Source of the DNA: CAITSH01 sp964385505
GTDB lineage: Bacteria; Pseudomonadota; Gammaproteobacteria; Burkholderiales; SG8-39
Assembly: GCA_964385505.1 (NCBI GenBank)
Contig: CAYLPI010000041.1
Coordinates: 1 to 26,163, forward strand
DNA length: 26,163 nucleotides
Direction of reading: 5' to 3'
The notes beneath the pieces are model-generated. The model was not told where the DNA came from and made no database searches. It was given only the letters and a program-made list of their open reading frames with translations. Of the stretch, positions 7,841 through 14,655 are shown piece after piece. The position numbers and the translations under genes were made by a program. Position 1 is the stretch's first letter. Each line of letters begins with the position of its first letter.

Positions 7841-8887
7841 TCAGTACACCGGCTTGGCGCGGAAATATTCGGCTCGATCGATGGAGCGCACCCTGACTTC
7901 CTTTACATCGGCGCCCTGCAACAGCTTGAGCGGCACGTCGGTACCGGCCGCACCCACGCCCCACATGCGCTTGTACAACTCTTCGTGCGTCTTCACCGGC
8001 TCGGCGCCGACGCCGACGATGATGTCCCCACGCCGGATACCAGCCTTGTCTGCGGGGCTGTCGGGTGACACGCGGGTGACGAACAGCCGCCCCTGCAACT
8101 CTTCGGTGGCAAGGCCCAGCCAGGGCCGCGGCGCACCCGCGGCTTGCCCCCGCGCGACAAGGTCGTCGAATATCGGCTTGAGCAGGTCGATGGGAATGAA
8201 CATATTGCCCGGCAGCGGCGTGCCCGGCTCGACGGTATCGCGCACCAGCAGCGAACCGATGCCCACCAGCTTGCCGTCGCGCCCGACCAGCGCCGCGCCA
8301 GCCCAGGCCATACTCGGCGGCGAGGTGAATATCGCCTCATCGAGCAGGTATTCCCAACTGCCGGTGAATTTGCGCTTGGCCACGACATAGGCCGGCGTCG
8401 CGGCCTGCCGACCGCCATACGGCAGAATCATCACCGGCTCGCGCACCGCAAGCGCACCCGAGCGTCCCAGCGCGATGGGCTTTACGCCCATCGGCGCCTG
8501 CGCGCGCAGCAGACCGAAACCGCTGGCATGGTCGTAACCGACCAGCGTCGCCGGCACGGTGCGCCCGTCGGTGGTGGTGACCTCGATCGCCTCCGATTCG
8601 ATGACGATATAGCCGACGGTGATGATATGCCCGCGATCGTCGATGACCACACCGGTACCCTCGCGCGCGCGGCCCAGCGTGGCGTTGGAGCGCGCGTCCT
8701 CGAGCGACTTGCTGCGCACCCTGACCACGGCGGCGAGCATTTGCTCGGTCTCCTGCTCCGAGCCTTGCTGTGCCTGCGTCTGCATCAGCCCTGTACGCGC
8801 ACCGGAATCAGGCGCGGCAGCGAACGCAGTTGCACCACAGCCCAGCCATCCGGCCAGCAACCAGGCAATCGTTCGGGTCGTTTTCAT
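7841..8887 (-). CDS. HtrA/DegP-like PDZ protein, apparently catalytically inactive
   Basis: 348 residues. MKTTRTIAWLLAGWLG... is a Sec signal peptide with likely cleavage after AFA (~residue 23), so the protein is periplasmic. Residues ~48-245 follow the S1C trypsin-like protease fold (REGTGVVIDDRGHIIT..., DGRTVPATLVGYD, GKLVGIGSLLV). Residues ~255-330 are a PDZ domain (WLGLATEELQGRLFVTRV, AGIRRGDIIVGV). All three catalytic positions look replaced. The histidine site TNxHV reads TVGYIV (Tyr93), the aspartate site SDLAL reads SGFGL (Gly123), and GNSGG reads AWAGA (Ala196). I chose ATG 8887 because GGAG lies 6 bases upstream; ATG 8893 directly abuts it. It probably serves as a binding or chaperone-like periplasmic protein. 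Alignments are by eye. Confidence 0.82.
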   Translation of the reverse strand: MKTTRTIAWLLAGWLGCGATAFAAAPDSGARTGLMQTQAQQGSEQETEQMLAAVVRVRSKSLEDARSNATLGRAREGTGVVIDDRGHIITVGYIVIESEAIEVTTTDGRTVPATLVGYDHASGFGLLRAQAPMGVKPIALGRSGALAVREPVMILPYGGRQAATPAYVVAKRKFTGSWEYLLDEAIFTSPPSMAWAGAALVGRDGKLVGIGSLLVRDTVEPGTPLPGNMFIPIDLLKPIFDDLVARGQAAGAPRPWLGLATEELQGRLFVTRVSPDSPADKAGIRRGDIIVGVGAEPVKTHEELYKRMWGVGAAGTDVPLKLLQGADVKEVRVRSIDRAEYFRAKPVY

Positions 8888-8975
8888 TCGCATCTCCGCA
8901 TCTATCACCGGATCCCCGGGCAAGTACCGCGACGCCTCGTCCGGCCAGGCGCGGCTCTTCCGTTAATATACGCCT

Positions 8976-9116
8976 ATGGACCGGCCGGGCGCGATTGCCA
9001 AAGAACGAACTCACCAAGCCTTTGCGCGCGGCGATTTCGAGCCGTTGCCGGGTCCCGGGCAGCCGCCGGTGCTCAACGACGATGCGATGGCACCTGCATC
9101 GCTGCGTATGGCCTGA
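8976..9116 (+). pseudogene. Truncated DUF1992 (DnaJC28-conserved domain) remnant
   Basis: A 46-codon frame from ATG 8976 to TGA 9114-9116. It reads AIAKERTHQAFARGDF then EPLPGPGQPPVLNDD then LRMA before stopping. The DUF1992 family typically reads aIaEeRIreAqarGeFDnLPGaGqPL.LdDD...peeLRMAYRILKNaG. The match therefore covers the domain start to LRMA and stops exactly where the conserved YRILKNAG would follow. No continuation was found in the other two frames before the MFS gene. It is either a truncated pseudogene or a genuinely short variant. Function of the family is poorly known. No convincing ribosome-binding site is seen; an AT-rich ttaatata lies just upstream. Confidence 0.5.
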
Positions 9117-9158
9117 ACCGAAAACACCCTAGCTCAACCTGCATCCAGCGAGACCAGC

Positions 9159-10337
9159 ATGCCCAAGCGCGAGACCATCAAGCTCTACCTCAACCTCGGT
9201 CACACCTTCGATCATTTGTTCATGCTGATATTTCCGACGGTGGTGCTGGCCATAGGCCTCGAGTGGCAGCGCCCCTACAGCGAACTGCTGCCGCTGTCGC
9301 TGCCCGGCTTTATCGCCTTCGGCGTGTTCTCCCTCCCGGCCGGCTGGCTCGCAGACCGCTGGAGCCGCACCGGCATGATGACGGTGTTCTTTTTCGGCAT
9401 CGGCCTCGCCGCCATCCTGGCCGGCCTGGCACAAAGCGACTGGCAGATCAGCGCCGCGCTGGGCCTGGTCGGTGTGTTCGCGGCGATCTACCACCCGGTG
9501 GGCCTCGCCATGCTGGTTGCCGACGAGCCCAAACTCGGTCGCACACTGGGCGTCAACGGCGTCTATGGCAACGTCGGCCTCGCATTGGCGGCGCTGATCG
9601 CCGGCGCGCTCGCCGACTTGTGGCACTGGCGCGCGGCGTTTTTTGTGCCGGGCGTTATGAGCATCGCCACCGGCGTCGGCTTTGCCATCGCCGCACGCGG
9701 CGGCGACCCGGTTCGCGCCAAGGGCAAACCCGGCGCGGCAAAGCTGCCACGCTCGGTGCTGCTGCGCGTGTTCGTCGTGGTCGTCGTTGCCACCGTCTGC
9801 GGCGGCGTTATTTTCAACGCCACGACGGTGGCCATGCCCAAGGTGTTTGACGAGCGCCTTACCGCGCTGACGCAATCGACCATGGGCATAGGTCTGCTGG
9901 TGTGCATGGTCTATCTCATCGCCGCGATGGCGCAGTTGCTGGTCGGCTGGTGGCTGGACCGGCGCGCGCTGAAGACGGTATTTGTCGCGGTGGTGGCGCT
10001 GCAGGTGCCGCTGCTGCTGGCCGCCGGCAGCCTGCAGGGCTATGCCATGCTCGCCTGCGCCGTGGCGATGATGTTCGTGGTGTTCGGCCAGATTCCGATA
10101 AACGACGCAATGATCGCGCGCTACACCAGCGACGAATGGCGCGCGCGCGCCTACTCGGTGCGCTACGTGCTGTCGTTTGCGGCCAGCGCCACCGCGGTGC
10201 CGCTGATCGCCGGTCTGTACAAGGCAACCGGCGACTTTGCGCTGCTCTTTAACATCCTTGCCGCGCTGGCCGCCTGCATCTTTCTCGCTTCACTGGCTTT
10301 TCCGTCACCGCGCGAGGTACAGGCGGTTACCCCCTGA
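9159..10337 (+). CDS. MFS transporter
   Basis: 392 residues with about twelve hydrophobic segments, the normal size for a major facilitator. LSLPGFIAFGVFSLPAGWLADRWSRTGM contains the cytoplasmic loop 2-3 signature (G...aDr.gR). A second, weaker copy is QLLVGWWLDRRALKT in the C-terminal half. The beginning LYLNLGHTFDHLFMLIFPTV resembles the fosmidomycin-resistance (Fsr) type N-terminus, where a GH..nD motif is common. The substrate cannot be assigned. ATG 9159 is preceded by a weak gcgag purine stretch. It ends 7 bases from the convergent PcaC-like gene, with no room for a strong terminator. Confidence 0.88.
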   Translation: MPKRETIKLYLNLGHTFDHLFMLIFPTVVLAIGLEWQRPYSELLPLSLPGFIAFGVFSLPAGWLADRWSRTGMMTVFFFGIGLAAILAGLAQSDWQISAALGLVGVFAAIYHPVGLAMLVADEPKLGRTLGVNGVYGNVGLALAALIAGALADLWHWRAAFFVPGVMSIATGVGFAIAARGGDPVRAKGKPGAAKLPRSVLLRVFVVVVVATVCGGVIFNATTVAMPKVFDERLTALTQSTMGIGLLVCMVYLIAAMAQLLVGWWLDRRALKTVFVAVVALQVPLLLAAGSLQGYAMLACAVAMMFVVFGQIPINDAMIARYTSDEWRARAYSVRYVLSFAASATAVPLIAGLYKATGDFALLFNILAALAACIFLASLAFPSPREVQAVTP

Positions 10338-10344
10338 GCCGCCG

Positions 10345-10734
10345 CTAGGCCCCGGGCTGGTCGAGTTCGGCAAACACCTCGCGCGCAATGCGAAACGAAT
10401 CGACCGCCACCGGCGCACCGCAATACACGCCGCAATGGATCAGCACTGCGGCGATTTCGCGGCGGCTGACGCCGTTGGTCAGCGCGCCGCGCAAATGCAG
10501 CCTGAGTTCATGCGGCCGGTTGAGCGTGGCGAGCAGCGCGATGTTGAGCATGCTGCGCGTCTTGCGCGGCAGGGTCTCGTCGGTCCAGACCTCGCCCCAG
10601 GCCTGCTCGGTGACCCAGTCCTGCAGGGTTTCGTTGAATTCGTCCGGTGGCGCCAGCGCGCGATCGACGTAGTCCTCGCCCAGCACTGCGCGGCGCACCG
10701 TCATGCCTTGTTGGTATTTCGCGCTTTTACTCAC
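10345..10734 (-). CDS. Carboxymuconolactone decarboxylase family protein (PcaC-like)
   Basis: 129 residues, the length of PcaC. GMTVRRAVLGEDYVDRAL at the N-terminus, then WGEVWTDETLPRKTRSMLNIA, RLHLRGALTNGVSRREI and HCGVYCGAPVAVDSFRIA all follow PcaC order and spacing closely. PcaC decarboxylates 4-carboxymuconolactone in the protocatechuate branch of the beta-ketoadipate pathway. No other pca gene is in the window, so the substrate may differ. The start is GTG 10734, preceded by AAGGAGA at good spacing. Longer in-frame starts would run back into the repeat element at 10791-10868 and are artefacts. Confidence 0.86.
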   Translation of the reverse strand: MSKSAKYQQGMTVRRAVLGEDYVDRALAPPDEFNETLQDWVTEQAWGEVWTDETLPRKTRSMLNIALLATLNRPHELRLHLRGALTNGVSRREIAAVLIHCGVYCGAPVAVDSFRIAREVFAELDQPGA

Positions 10735-10790
10735 GACATCTCCTTCGTTTATCCATCTGAAACGACGATTTTTGGAACATGGAACAAGCA

Positions 10791-10868
10791 CGTCATTCCC
10801 GCGCAAGCGGGAATCCATTTTATTTTTCAACCAGACGAACGTGGATCCCCGCTTTCGCGGGGATGACG
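10791..10868. repeat. REPIN-like double-palindrome element
   Basis: Two hairpins in inverted arrangement. Left arms attcccgc/gcgggaat lie at 10795-10802 and 10807-10814 around gcaa. Right arms atccccgc/gcggggat lie at 10845-10852 and 10857-10864 around tttc. The outer ends cgtcat and atgacg are also inverted, giving a 78-bp element. This type of repeat is very common between bacterial genes and is often mistranslated as RKRES...FRGDD or RHSRASGNP...FAGMT peptides. It is probably a small non-autonomous mobile repeat. It lies in the spacer between the RidA-like and PcaC-like genes. Confidence 0.85.
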
Positions 10869-10888
10869 AAACAAGACCTGATCCGGCG

Positions 10889-11425
10889 TCAAGGTTTCTT
10901 TTTCGCTGCGGGCTTTTTCTTTGCGGGCTTTTTAGCCACCACTTTCTTTGCCGCAGTCCTCATTGCACGCTTTCTGGCCGTCACTGCCTTTTTCAATTTG
11001 GGAACATAGCCGATGGCCTCCACCTCGAGGCCGCAGTCCATGGGCGTGCGCCCGGCCTGCATGCGCGTGCGCGCCGGCAGCGTTTCCTGGCTTGAAAAAT
11101 ACGTCCGGTAAATACGGTCGAACTCGCCCGCGTCGCGCTGGTCCTTGAGCCAGACAATGACCTTCAACAGGCAATCCATGTTCGAGCCCGCCGCCTCGAC
11201 CAGCTTTTTCATGTTGCCCATCACCAGGTGCACCTGGTCAGCGAAGGGCATGGGCGGAAACGGCGGCAGCGGCAGCTTGTTGGCGCGCGCCGCGCGCACT
11301 TGCGCCGAGAAATCGGCGTCAAACGGCGGCAGGCCGGAAACGTAAATCAGCTCGCCATGGCGCACGCACAGGTTGAACGGGGCATCGGCCGAAGGCAGGC
11401 CGGCGTCGAAATTGGTTTTTTCCAT
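10889..11425 (-). CDS. RidA family protein with lysine/alanine-rich C-terminal tail
   Basis: 178 residues against ~130 for ordinary RidA (YjgF/YER057c/UK114). The core includes LIYVSGLPPFDADF, the helix QVHLVMGNMKKLVEAAGS, VIVWLKD and the C-terminal strand GRTPMDCGLEVEAIG. The last keeps the Arg that in RidA binds the carboxylate of 2-aminoacrylate-type imines. A proline-rich insertion (residues ~49-62) is unusual. Residues 143-178 form a tail with 14 Lys and 3 Arg in 36 residues, built of AKK/AKKKP units like histone H1 or bacterial nucleoid proteins. ATG 11425 has GAGGAA just upstream. The core probably hydrolyses reactive enamine/imines. The neighbouring PLP enzyme, 41 bases upstream on the same strand, could produce such intermediates. 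Confidence 0.85.
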   Translation of the reverse strand: MEKTNFDAGLPSADAPFNLCVRHGELIYVSGLPPFDADFSAQVRAARANKLPLPPFPPMPFADQVHLVMGNMKKLVEAAGSNMDCLLKVIVWLKDQRDAGEFDRIYRTYFSSQETLPARTRMQAGRTPMDCGLEVEAIGYVPKLKKAVTARKRAMRTAAKKVVAKKPAKKKPAAKKKP

Positions 11426-11466
11426 GTCATTTCCTCTCGTCAGGTCAGGATTGAATTTGGCTTGTA

Positions 11467-12576
11467 TCACCACATCATGCCGCGCGCACTGACCGGCCAC
11501 AACGCTTCGACAACGCCGCTGCGCACGCAGACGAACCAGTCGTGCATGTTGACGGTGGGATCGCAATGGCCGGGCACCAGCAGCAGCTTTTCGCCCAGGG
11601 CCGGCGCCGCAGTGCCGGCGGCGACGGCAATCACGCCGTGCTCGTCCGAGGCCTTGATGTAGTCGAGTCCGGGGCGGCCGGCGACGCGCGGGTTGCCCGA
11701 ATCGATGCTCGAGGCCTTGAGCCCGGCATCGACGACCACGCGCTCTTTTGACGGCGTGCTCATCACCGTGGCGAGGATGTACAGGCTCTGGCCGAAGGCC
11801 GGAAAGCCGTCCCAGGCATTCTGCTGATAATCGGCGTCCATGAACACATAAGAGCCCGGCTGCAGTTCGGTATAGACGCCGCTGTCGCGCTCGAATATAA
11901 AGCTGCCGGTGCCGGCACCGGTGACGGTGTCGCAGGCGATGCCGGCGCCAACAATCAGGTCACGCGAAAGGCGGGCTTTTTCGGTCGCCGCAGCGATCTC
12001 CGCGCGGCGCGCCTCGACGCCGCGCACATGTTGCGCCGAGCCCTGGTAGGCGTGCACGCCGGCAAAGCGCAGATTCGGCGCGGCCGCAACCGCCGTCGCC
12101 AGCACCAGCGCCGGCTCACCCGGCGCAATGCCGCAGCGCCCGGCGCCGACATCGACTTCGATCAGCACCTCAAGGCGCACGCCGGCTGCGGCCGCCGCGG
12201 CATCGAGGGCAGCGACATTTGAAAAATTGTCGGCGCAGACGGTAATGCGCGCGCGCTTTGCCAGCGCGGCAAGACGCGCCAGTTTGGCCTCGCCCACCAT
12301 TTCGTTGCAGACCAGAATATCGGCCACTCCGCCATCGGCCAGCGCCTCGGCCTCGCTGACCTTCTGGCAGCACACGCCAACGGCGCCGGCGGCAATTTGC
12401 AGTTTTGCAATATCGGCCGATTTGTGCGACTTGGCATGCGGACGCAGACGCACGCCGCGCCCCTTGACCGCATCGGCCATCAAGCCGAGGTTGCGCCCGA
12501 ACACATCAAGGTCAAGGATCAGCGCGGGGGTGTCGACCTGCGCGAGCGGCATACCAATGCTGGCCGGAGGGTTCAT
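11467..12576 (-). CDS. PLP-dependent D-threonine aldolase / D-serine dehydratase-like (DSD1) enzyme
   Basis: 369 residues of alanine-racemase-type fold III. RLRPHAKSHKS contains the PLP-binding lysine (K49), and VDTPALILDLDVF is the conserved start. EVDVGAGRCGI and GVHAYQGSAQH follow, and GAGTGSFIFERD is the phosphate-binding stretch. Near the C-terminus PGHCDPTVNMHD offers His337-x-Asp339, the metal-binding pair expected in D-threonine aldolases; D-serine dehydratases usually have His-x-Cys. It should cleave or dehydrate a beta-hydroxy-D-amino acid in the cytoplasm. I chose ATG 12576; ATG at residue 9 (MPLAQVDTP) is a plausible alternative. It is upstream of the RidA-like gene in the same direction, a sensible pairing because dehydration of D-serine-type substrates yields enamines. 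Confidence 0.88.
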   Translation of the reverse strand: MNPPASIGMPLAQVDTPALILDLDVFGRNLGLMADAVKGRGVRLRPHAKSHKSADIAKLQIAAGAVGVCCQKVSEAEALADGGVADILVCNEMVGEAKLARLAALAKRARITVCADNFSNVAALDAAAAAAGVRLEVLIEVDVGAGRCGIAPGEPALVLATAVAAAPNLRFAGVHAYQGSAQHVRGVEARRAEIAAATEKARLSRDLIVGAGIACDTVTGAGTGSFIFERDSGVYTELQPGSYVFMDADYQQNAWDGFPAFGQSLYILATVMSTPSKERVVVDAGLKASSIDSGNPRVAGRPGLDYIKASDEHGVIAVAAGTAAPALGEKLLLVPGHCDPTVNMHDWFVCVRSGVVEALWPVSARGMMW

Positions 12577-12635
12577 GTCGGGTCCGTGATGTTGTGGCGG
12601 GAGAAGCGGGCGCAAAGAGCGCATTCTAACTGGGG

Positions 12636-12641
12636 TAAAAT
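12636..12641 (+). promoter_or_regulatory. Possible -10 box of the quinone oxidoreductase operon
   Basis: taaaat lies 40 bases before ATG 12681 in the 104-bp spacer between divergent genes and matches the sigma-70 -10 consensus at five of six positions. No good -35 box is seen at 16-18 bp spacing, so this is only a candidate. Confidence 0.3.
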
Positions 12642-12680
12642 CCGCACACCCTCCATTCACAGCATCGCCGACAAAAAATC

Positions 12681-13658
12681 ATGCGCGCAGTCGAGATCAC
12701 CACCCCGGGCGAACCCGAAGTCCTCAAGCTGGGCACCCGCCCGGACCCGCAAGCAAAGGCCGGCGAAGTGCTGATCAAGGTGGCCGCCGCCGGCGTCAAC
12801 CGCCCCGATGTGCTGCAGCGCAAGGGCAATTACCCGGTGCCGCCCGGCGCCTCCGACATTCCCGGCCTCGAAATCGCCGGCACCATCACTGCGCTGGGCC
12901 AGGACGTCAGTGGCTGGAAAGTCGGCGACGCGGTCTGCGCCCTTGTCGCCGGCGGCGGCTATGCCGAGTTGTGCACCGCGCCGGCGGCGCAATGCCTGCC
13001 GCTGCCCAAGGGCCTGTCGATGATCGAGGCGGCGTCGCTGCCGGAAACCTGCTTCACCGTGTGGAGCAATGTCTTCGACCGCGCCCGGCTCGCGCCGGGT
13101 GAGACGCTACTGGTGCAAGGCGGCTCGTCGGGCATAGGCGTCACCGCCATCCAGATGGCCAAGGCCTTCGGCCACACCGTGTTCGCCACCGCCGGCAGCG
13201 AAGACAAGTGCCAGGCCTGCGTGCGGCTGGGCGCCGACCGCGCCGTCAACTACAAGACCGAGGATTTTGGCGCGGTACTCAAGGAAGCCACCGGCGGCAA
13301 GGGCGTCGATGTCATCCTCGACATGGTCGGCGGCGATTATGTGGACCGCGAACTCAAGCTGCTCGCCGATGACGGCCGCATCGTGCTGATCGCCTTTCTC
13401 GGCGGCATGAAATCGACGGTGAGCCTGAATGAAATCCTGCGCCGCCGCCTGGTGCTGACCGGATCGACGCTGCGTCCGCGGCCGATTGCCTTCAAGGGCG
13501 AGATCGCCCGCAATCTGCGCGAAAAAGTCTGGCCAAAAATCGAGTCCGGCGCGTTTAAGCCGGAAATATTCAAGACCTTCGCCCTCGCCGACGCAGCGCA
13601 GGCGCACGCTCTGATGGAGTCCTCGCAGCACATCGGCAAGATCGTTCTCACCGTCTAG
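12681..13658 (+). CDS. NAD(P)H-quinone oxidoreductase (zinc-independent MDR family, PIG3-like)
   Basis: 325 residues, normal for quinone oxidoreductases. The N-terminal GroES-like domain starts MRAVEITTPGEPEVL and includes AAAGVNRPDVLQRKGNYP, which lacks the zinc ligands of alcohol dehydrogenases. The Rossmann domain carries VQGGSSGIGVTAIQMAK (from ~145), a variant of the AxxGGVG motif. VDVILDMVGGDY and ILRRRLVLTGSTLR are typical of the TP53I3/PIG3 branch. It reduces quinones or other alkenals using NADPH. It is followed 9 bases later by an SDR gene in the same direction, so both are likely in one operon driven from the spacer at 12577-12680. Confidence 0.9.
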   Translation: MRAVEITTPGEPEVLKLGTRPDPQAKAGEVLIKVAAAGVNRPDVLQRKGNYPVPPGASDIPGLEIAGTITALGQDVSGWKVGDAVCALVAGGGYAELCTAPAAQCLPLPKGLSMIEAASLPETCFTVWSNVFDRARLAPGETLLVQGGSSGIGVTAIQMAKAFGHTVFATAGSEDKCQACVRLGADRAVNYKTEDFGAVLKEATGGKGVDVILDMVGGDYVDRELKLLADDGRIVLIAFLGGMKSTVSLNEILRRRLVLTGSTLRPRPIAFKGEIARNLREKVWPKIESGAFKPEIFKTFALADAAQAHALMESSQHIGKIVLTV

Positions 13659-13667
13659 GCCGGCACA

Positions 13668-14543
13668 ATGTTCCAGCCCGGCTTACTCAGTGGCAAGCGC
13701 ATCCTCATTACCGGCGGTGGCACCGGCCTCGGGCGCGAGATTGCGGCGCAATACCTCGCACTTGGCGCCGGCATCGTCATTTGCGGCCGGCGCAAAGCGG
13801 TGCTCGATGAGACCGCCGACGAATTGATGCAGATACACGGCGGCGCGGTCAGCACCCACGCCGTCGATATCCGCGACGCCGCGGCCGTCGATAGCATGGT
13901 GCAGGCGATCTGGGACGAGGGCGGGCCGCTGACGGGGCTCGTCAACAACGCCGCCGGCAATTTCATCAGCCGCACCGAAGACCTGTCGCCGCGCGGCTTT
14001 GACGCCGTCGCCAACATCGTGCTGCACGGCACGTTTTACATGACGCAGGCGGTCGGCAAGCGCTGGATCGCCGGTGGCCACAAGGGCAGCGTGGTGTCAA
14101 TTGTCGTGACCTGGGTATGGACCGGCTCGCCCTTTGTCGTTCCTTCGGCCATGGCAAAAGCCGGCGTGCATGTGATGACGCAGTCACTCGCCGTTGAATG
14201 GGGACGCCACGGCATCAGGCTCAACGCCATTGCGCCGGGCACCATTCCGACCGAGGGCATGAGCAAACGCCTCGCGCCCGGCCTGCAGGACCACGCCGAC
14301 GCCGTCGCCAAAACCAACCCCATGGGTCGCGTCGGGCAGATGCACGAGCTGCAAAACCTCGCCACCTTTTTAATGGCCGACGGCTGCGAGTGGCTGTCAG
14401 GCCAGACCATCGCCCTCGACGGCGCAGGCTGGCAGGCCAACGGCGGCTCGTTCAAGGAGTTGTTCGCCTGGGGCGACGCCGAATGGGCCGGCGCGCGCGC
14501 GGCCATCAAAGGACAAAACGACAAGGACAGGGCCCAGCGCTGA
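13668..14543 (+). CDS. SDR-family 2,4-dienoyl-CoA reductase-like protein
   Basis: 291 residues. TGGGTGLGREIA (from ~16) is the NADP-binding motif and NNAAGNF the conserved NNAG region. In the usual Tyr-x-x-x-Lys site the sequence is PSAMAKAGV, with Ser in place of Tyr and the Lys retained. This is characteristic of the 2,4-dienoyl-CoA reductase branch, where the active-site Tyr lies elsewhere. NAIAPGTIPTEG and a glycine-rich C-terminus (QTIALDGAGWQANGG) also fit. Such enzymes reduce 2,4-dienoyl-CoA intermediates in breakdown of unsaturated fatty acids. The gene lies 9 bases after the quinone oxidoreductase. A palindromic repeat follows its stop. Confidence 0.87.
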   Translation: MFQPGLLSGKRILITGGGTGLGREIAAQYLALGAGIVICGRRKAVLDETADELMQIHGGAVSTHAVDIRDAAAVDSMVQAIWDEGGPLTGLVNNAAGNFISRTEDLSPRGFDAVANIVLHGTFYMTQAVGKRWIAGGHKGSVVSIVVTWVWTGSPFVVPSAMAKAGVHVMTQSLAVEWGRHGIRLNAIAPGTIPTEGMSKRLAPGLQDHADAVAKTNPMGRVGQMHELQNLATFLMADGCEWLSGQTIALDGAGWQANGGSFKELFAWGDAEWAGARAAIKGQNDKDRAQR

Positions 14544-14554
14544 AAAGGCAACAA

Positions 14555-14587
14555 GCTGGAAAGCATTGCCAGGCGGGCCTTTCCAGC
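14555..14587. repeat. Palindromic dispersed repeat, copy B
   Basis: Perfect 9-bp arms gctggaaag (14555-14563) and ctttccagc (14579-14587) enclose a GC-rich centre. It starts 11 bases after the SDR stop. About 25 of 35 positions match copy C at 15667-15701, including cgggcctttcc. It may be a transcript-end hairpin between the SDR and the Bug receptor gene. Confidence 0.6.
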
Positions 14588-14655
14588 AGGTACATACGAA
14601 CATACACCGCGCGGCACAAGGCGGACCGGCATACATAACCAAGGGGGGAAACACT

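Noticed and set aside
10703..11095. Plus-strand frames containing RKRES and FRGDD-type peptides
   Set aside because: These are the known artefactual translations of the repeat element at 10791-10868 running into the antisense of the RidA-like gene.
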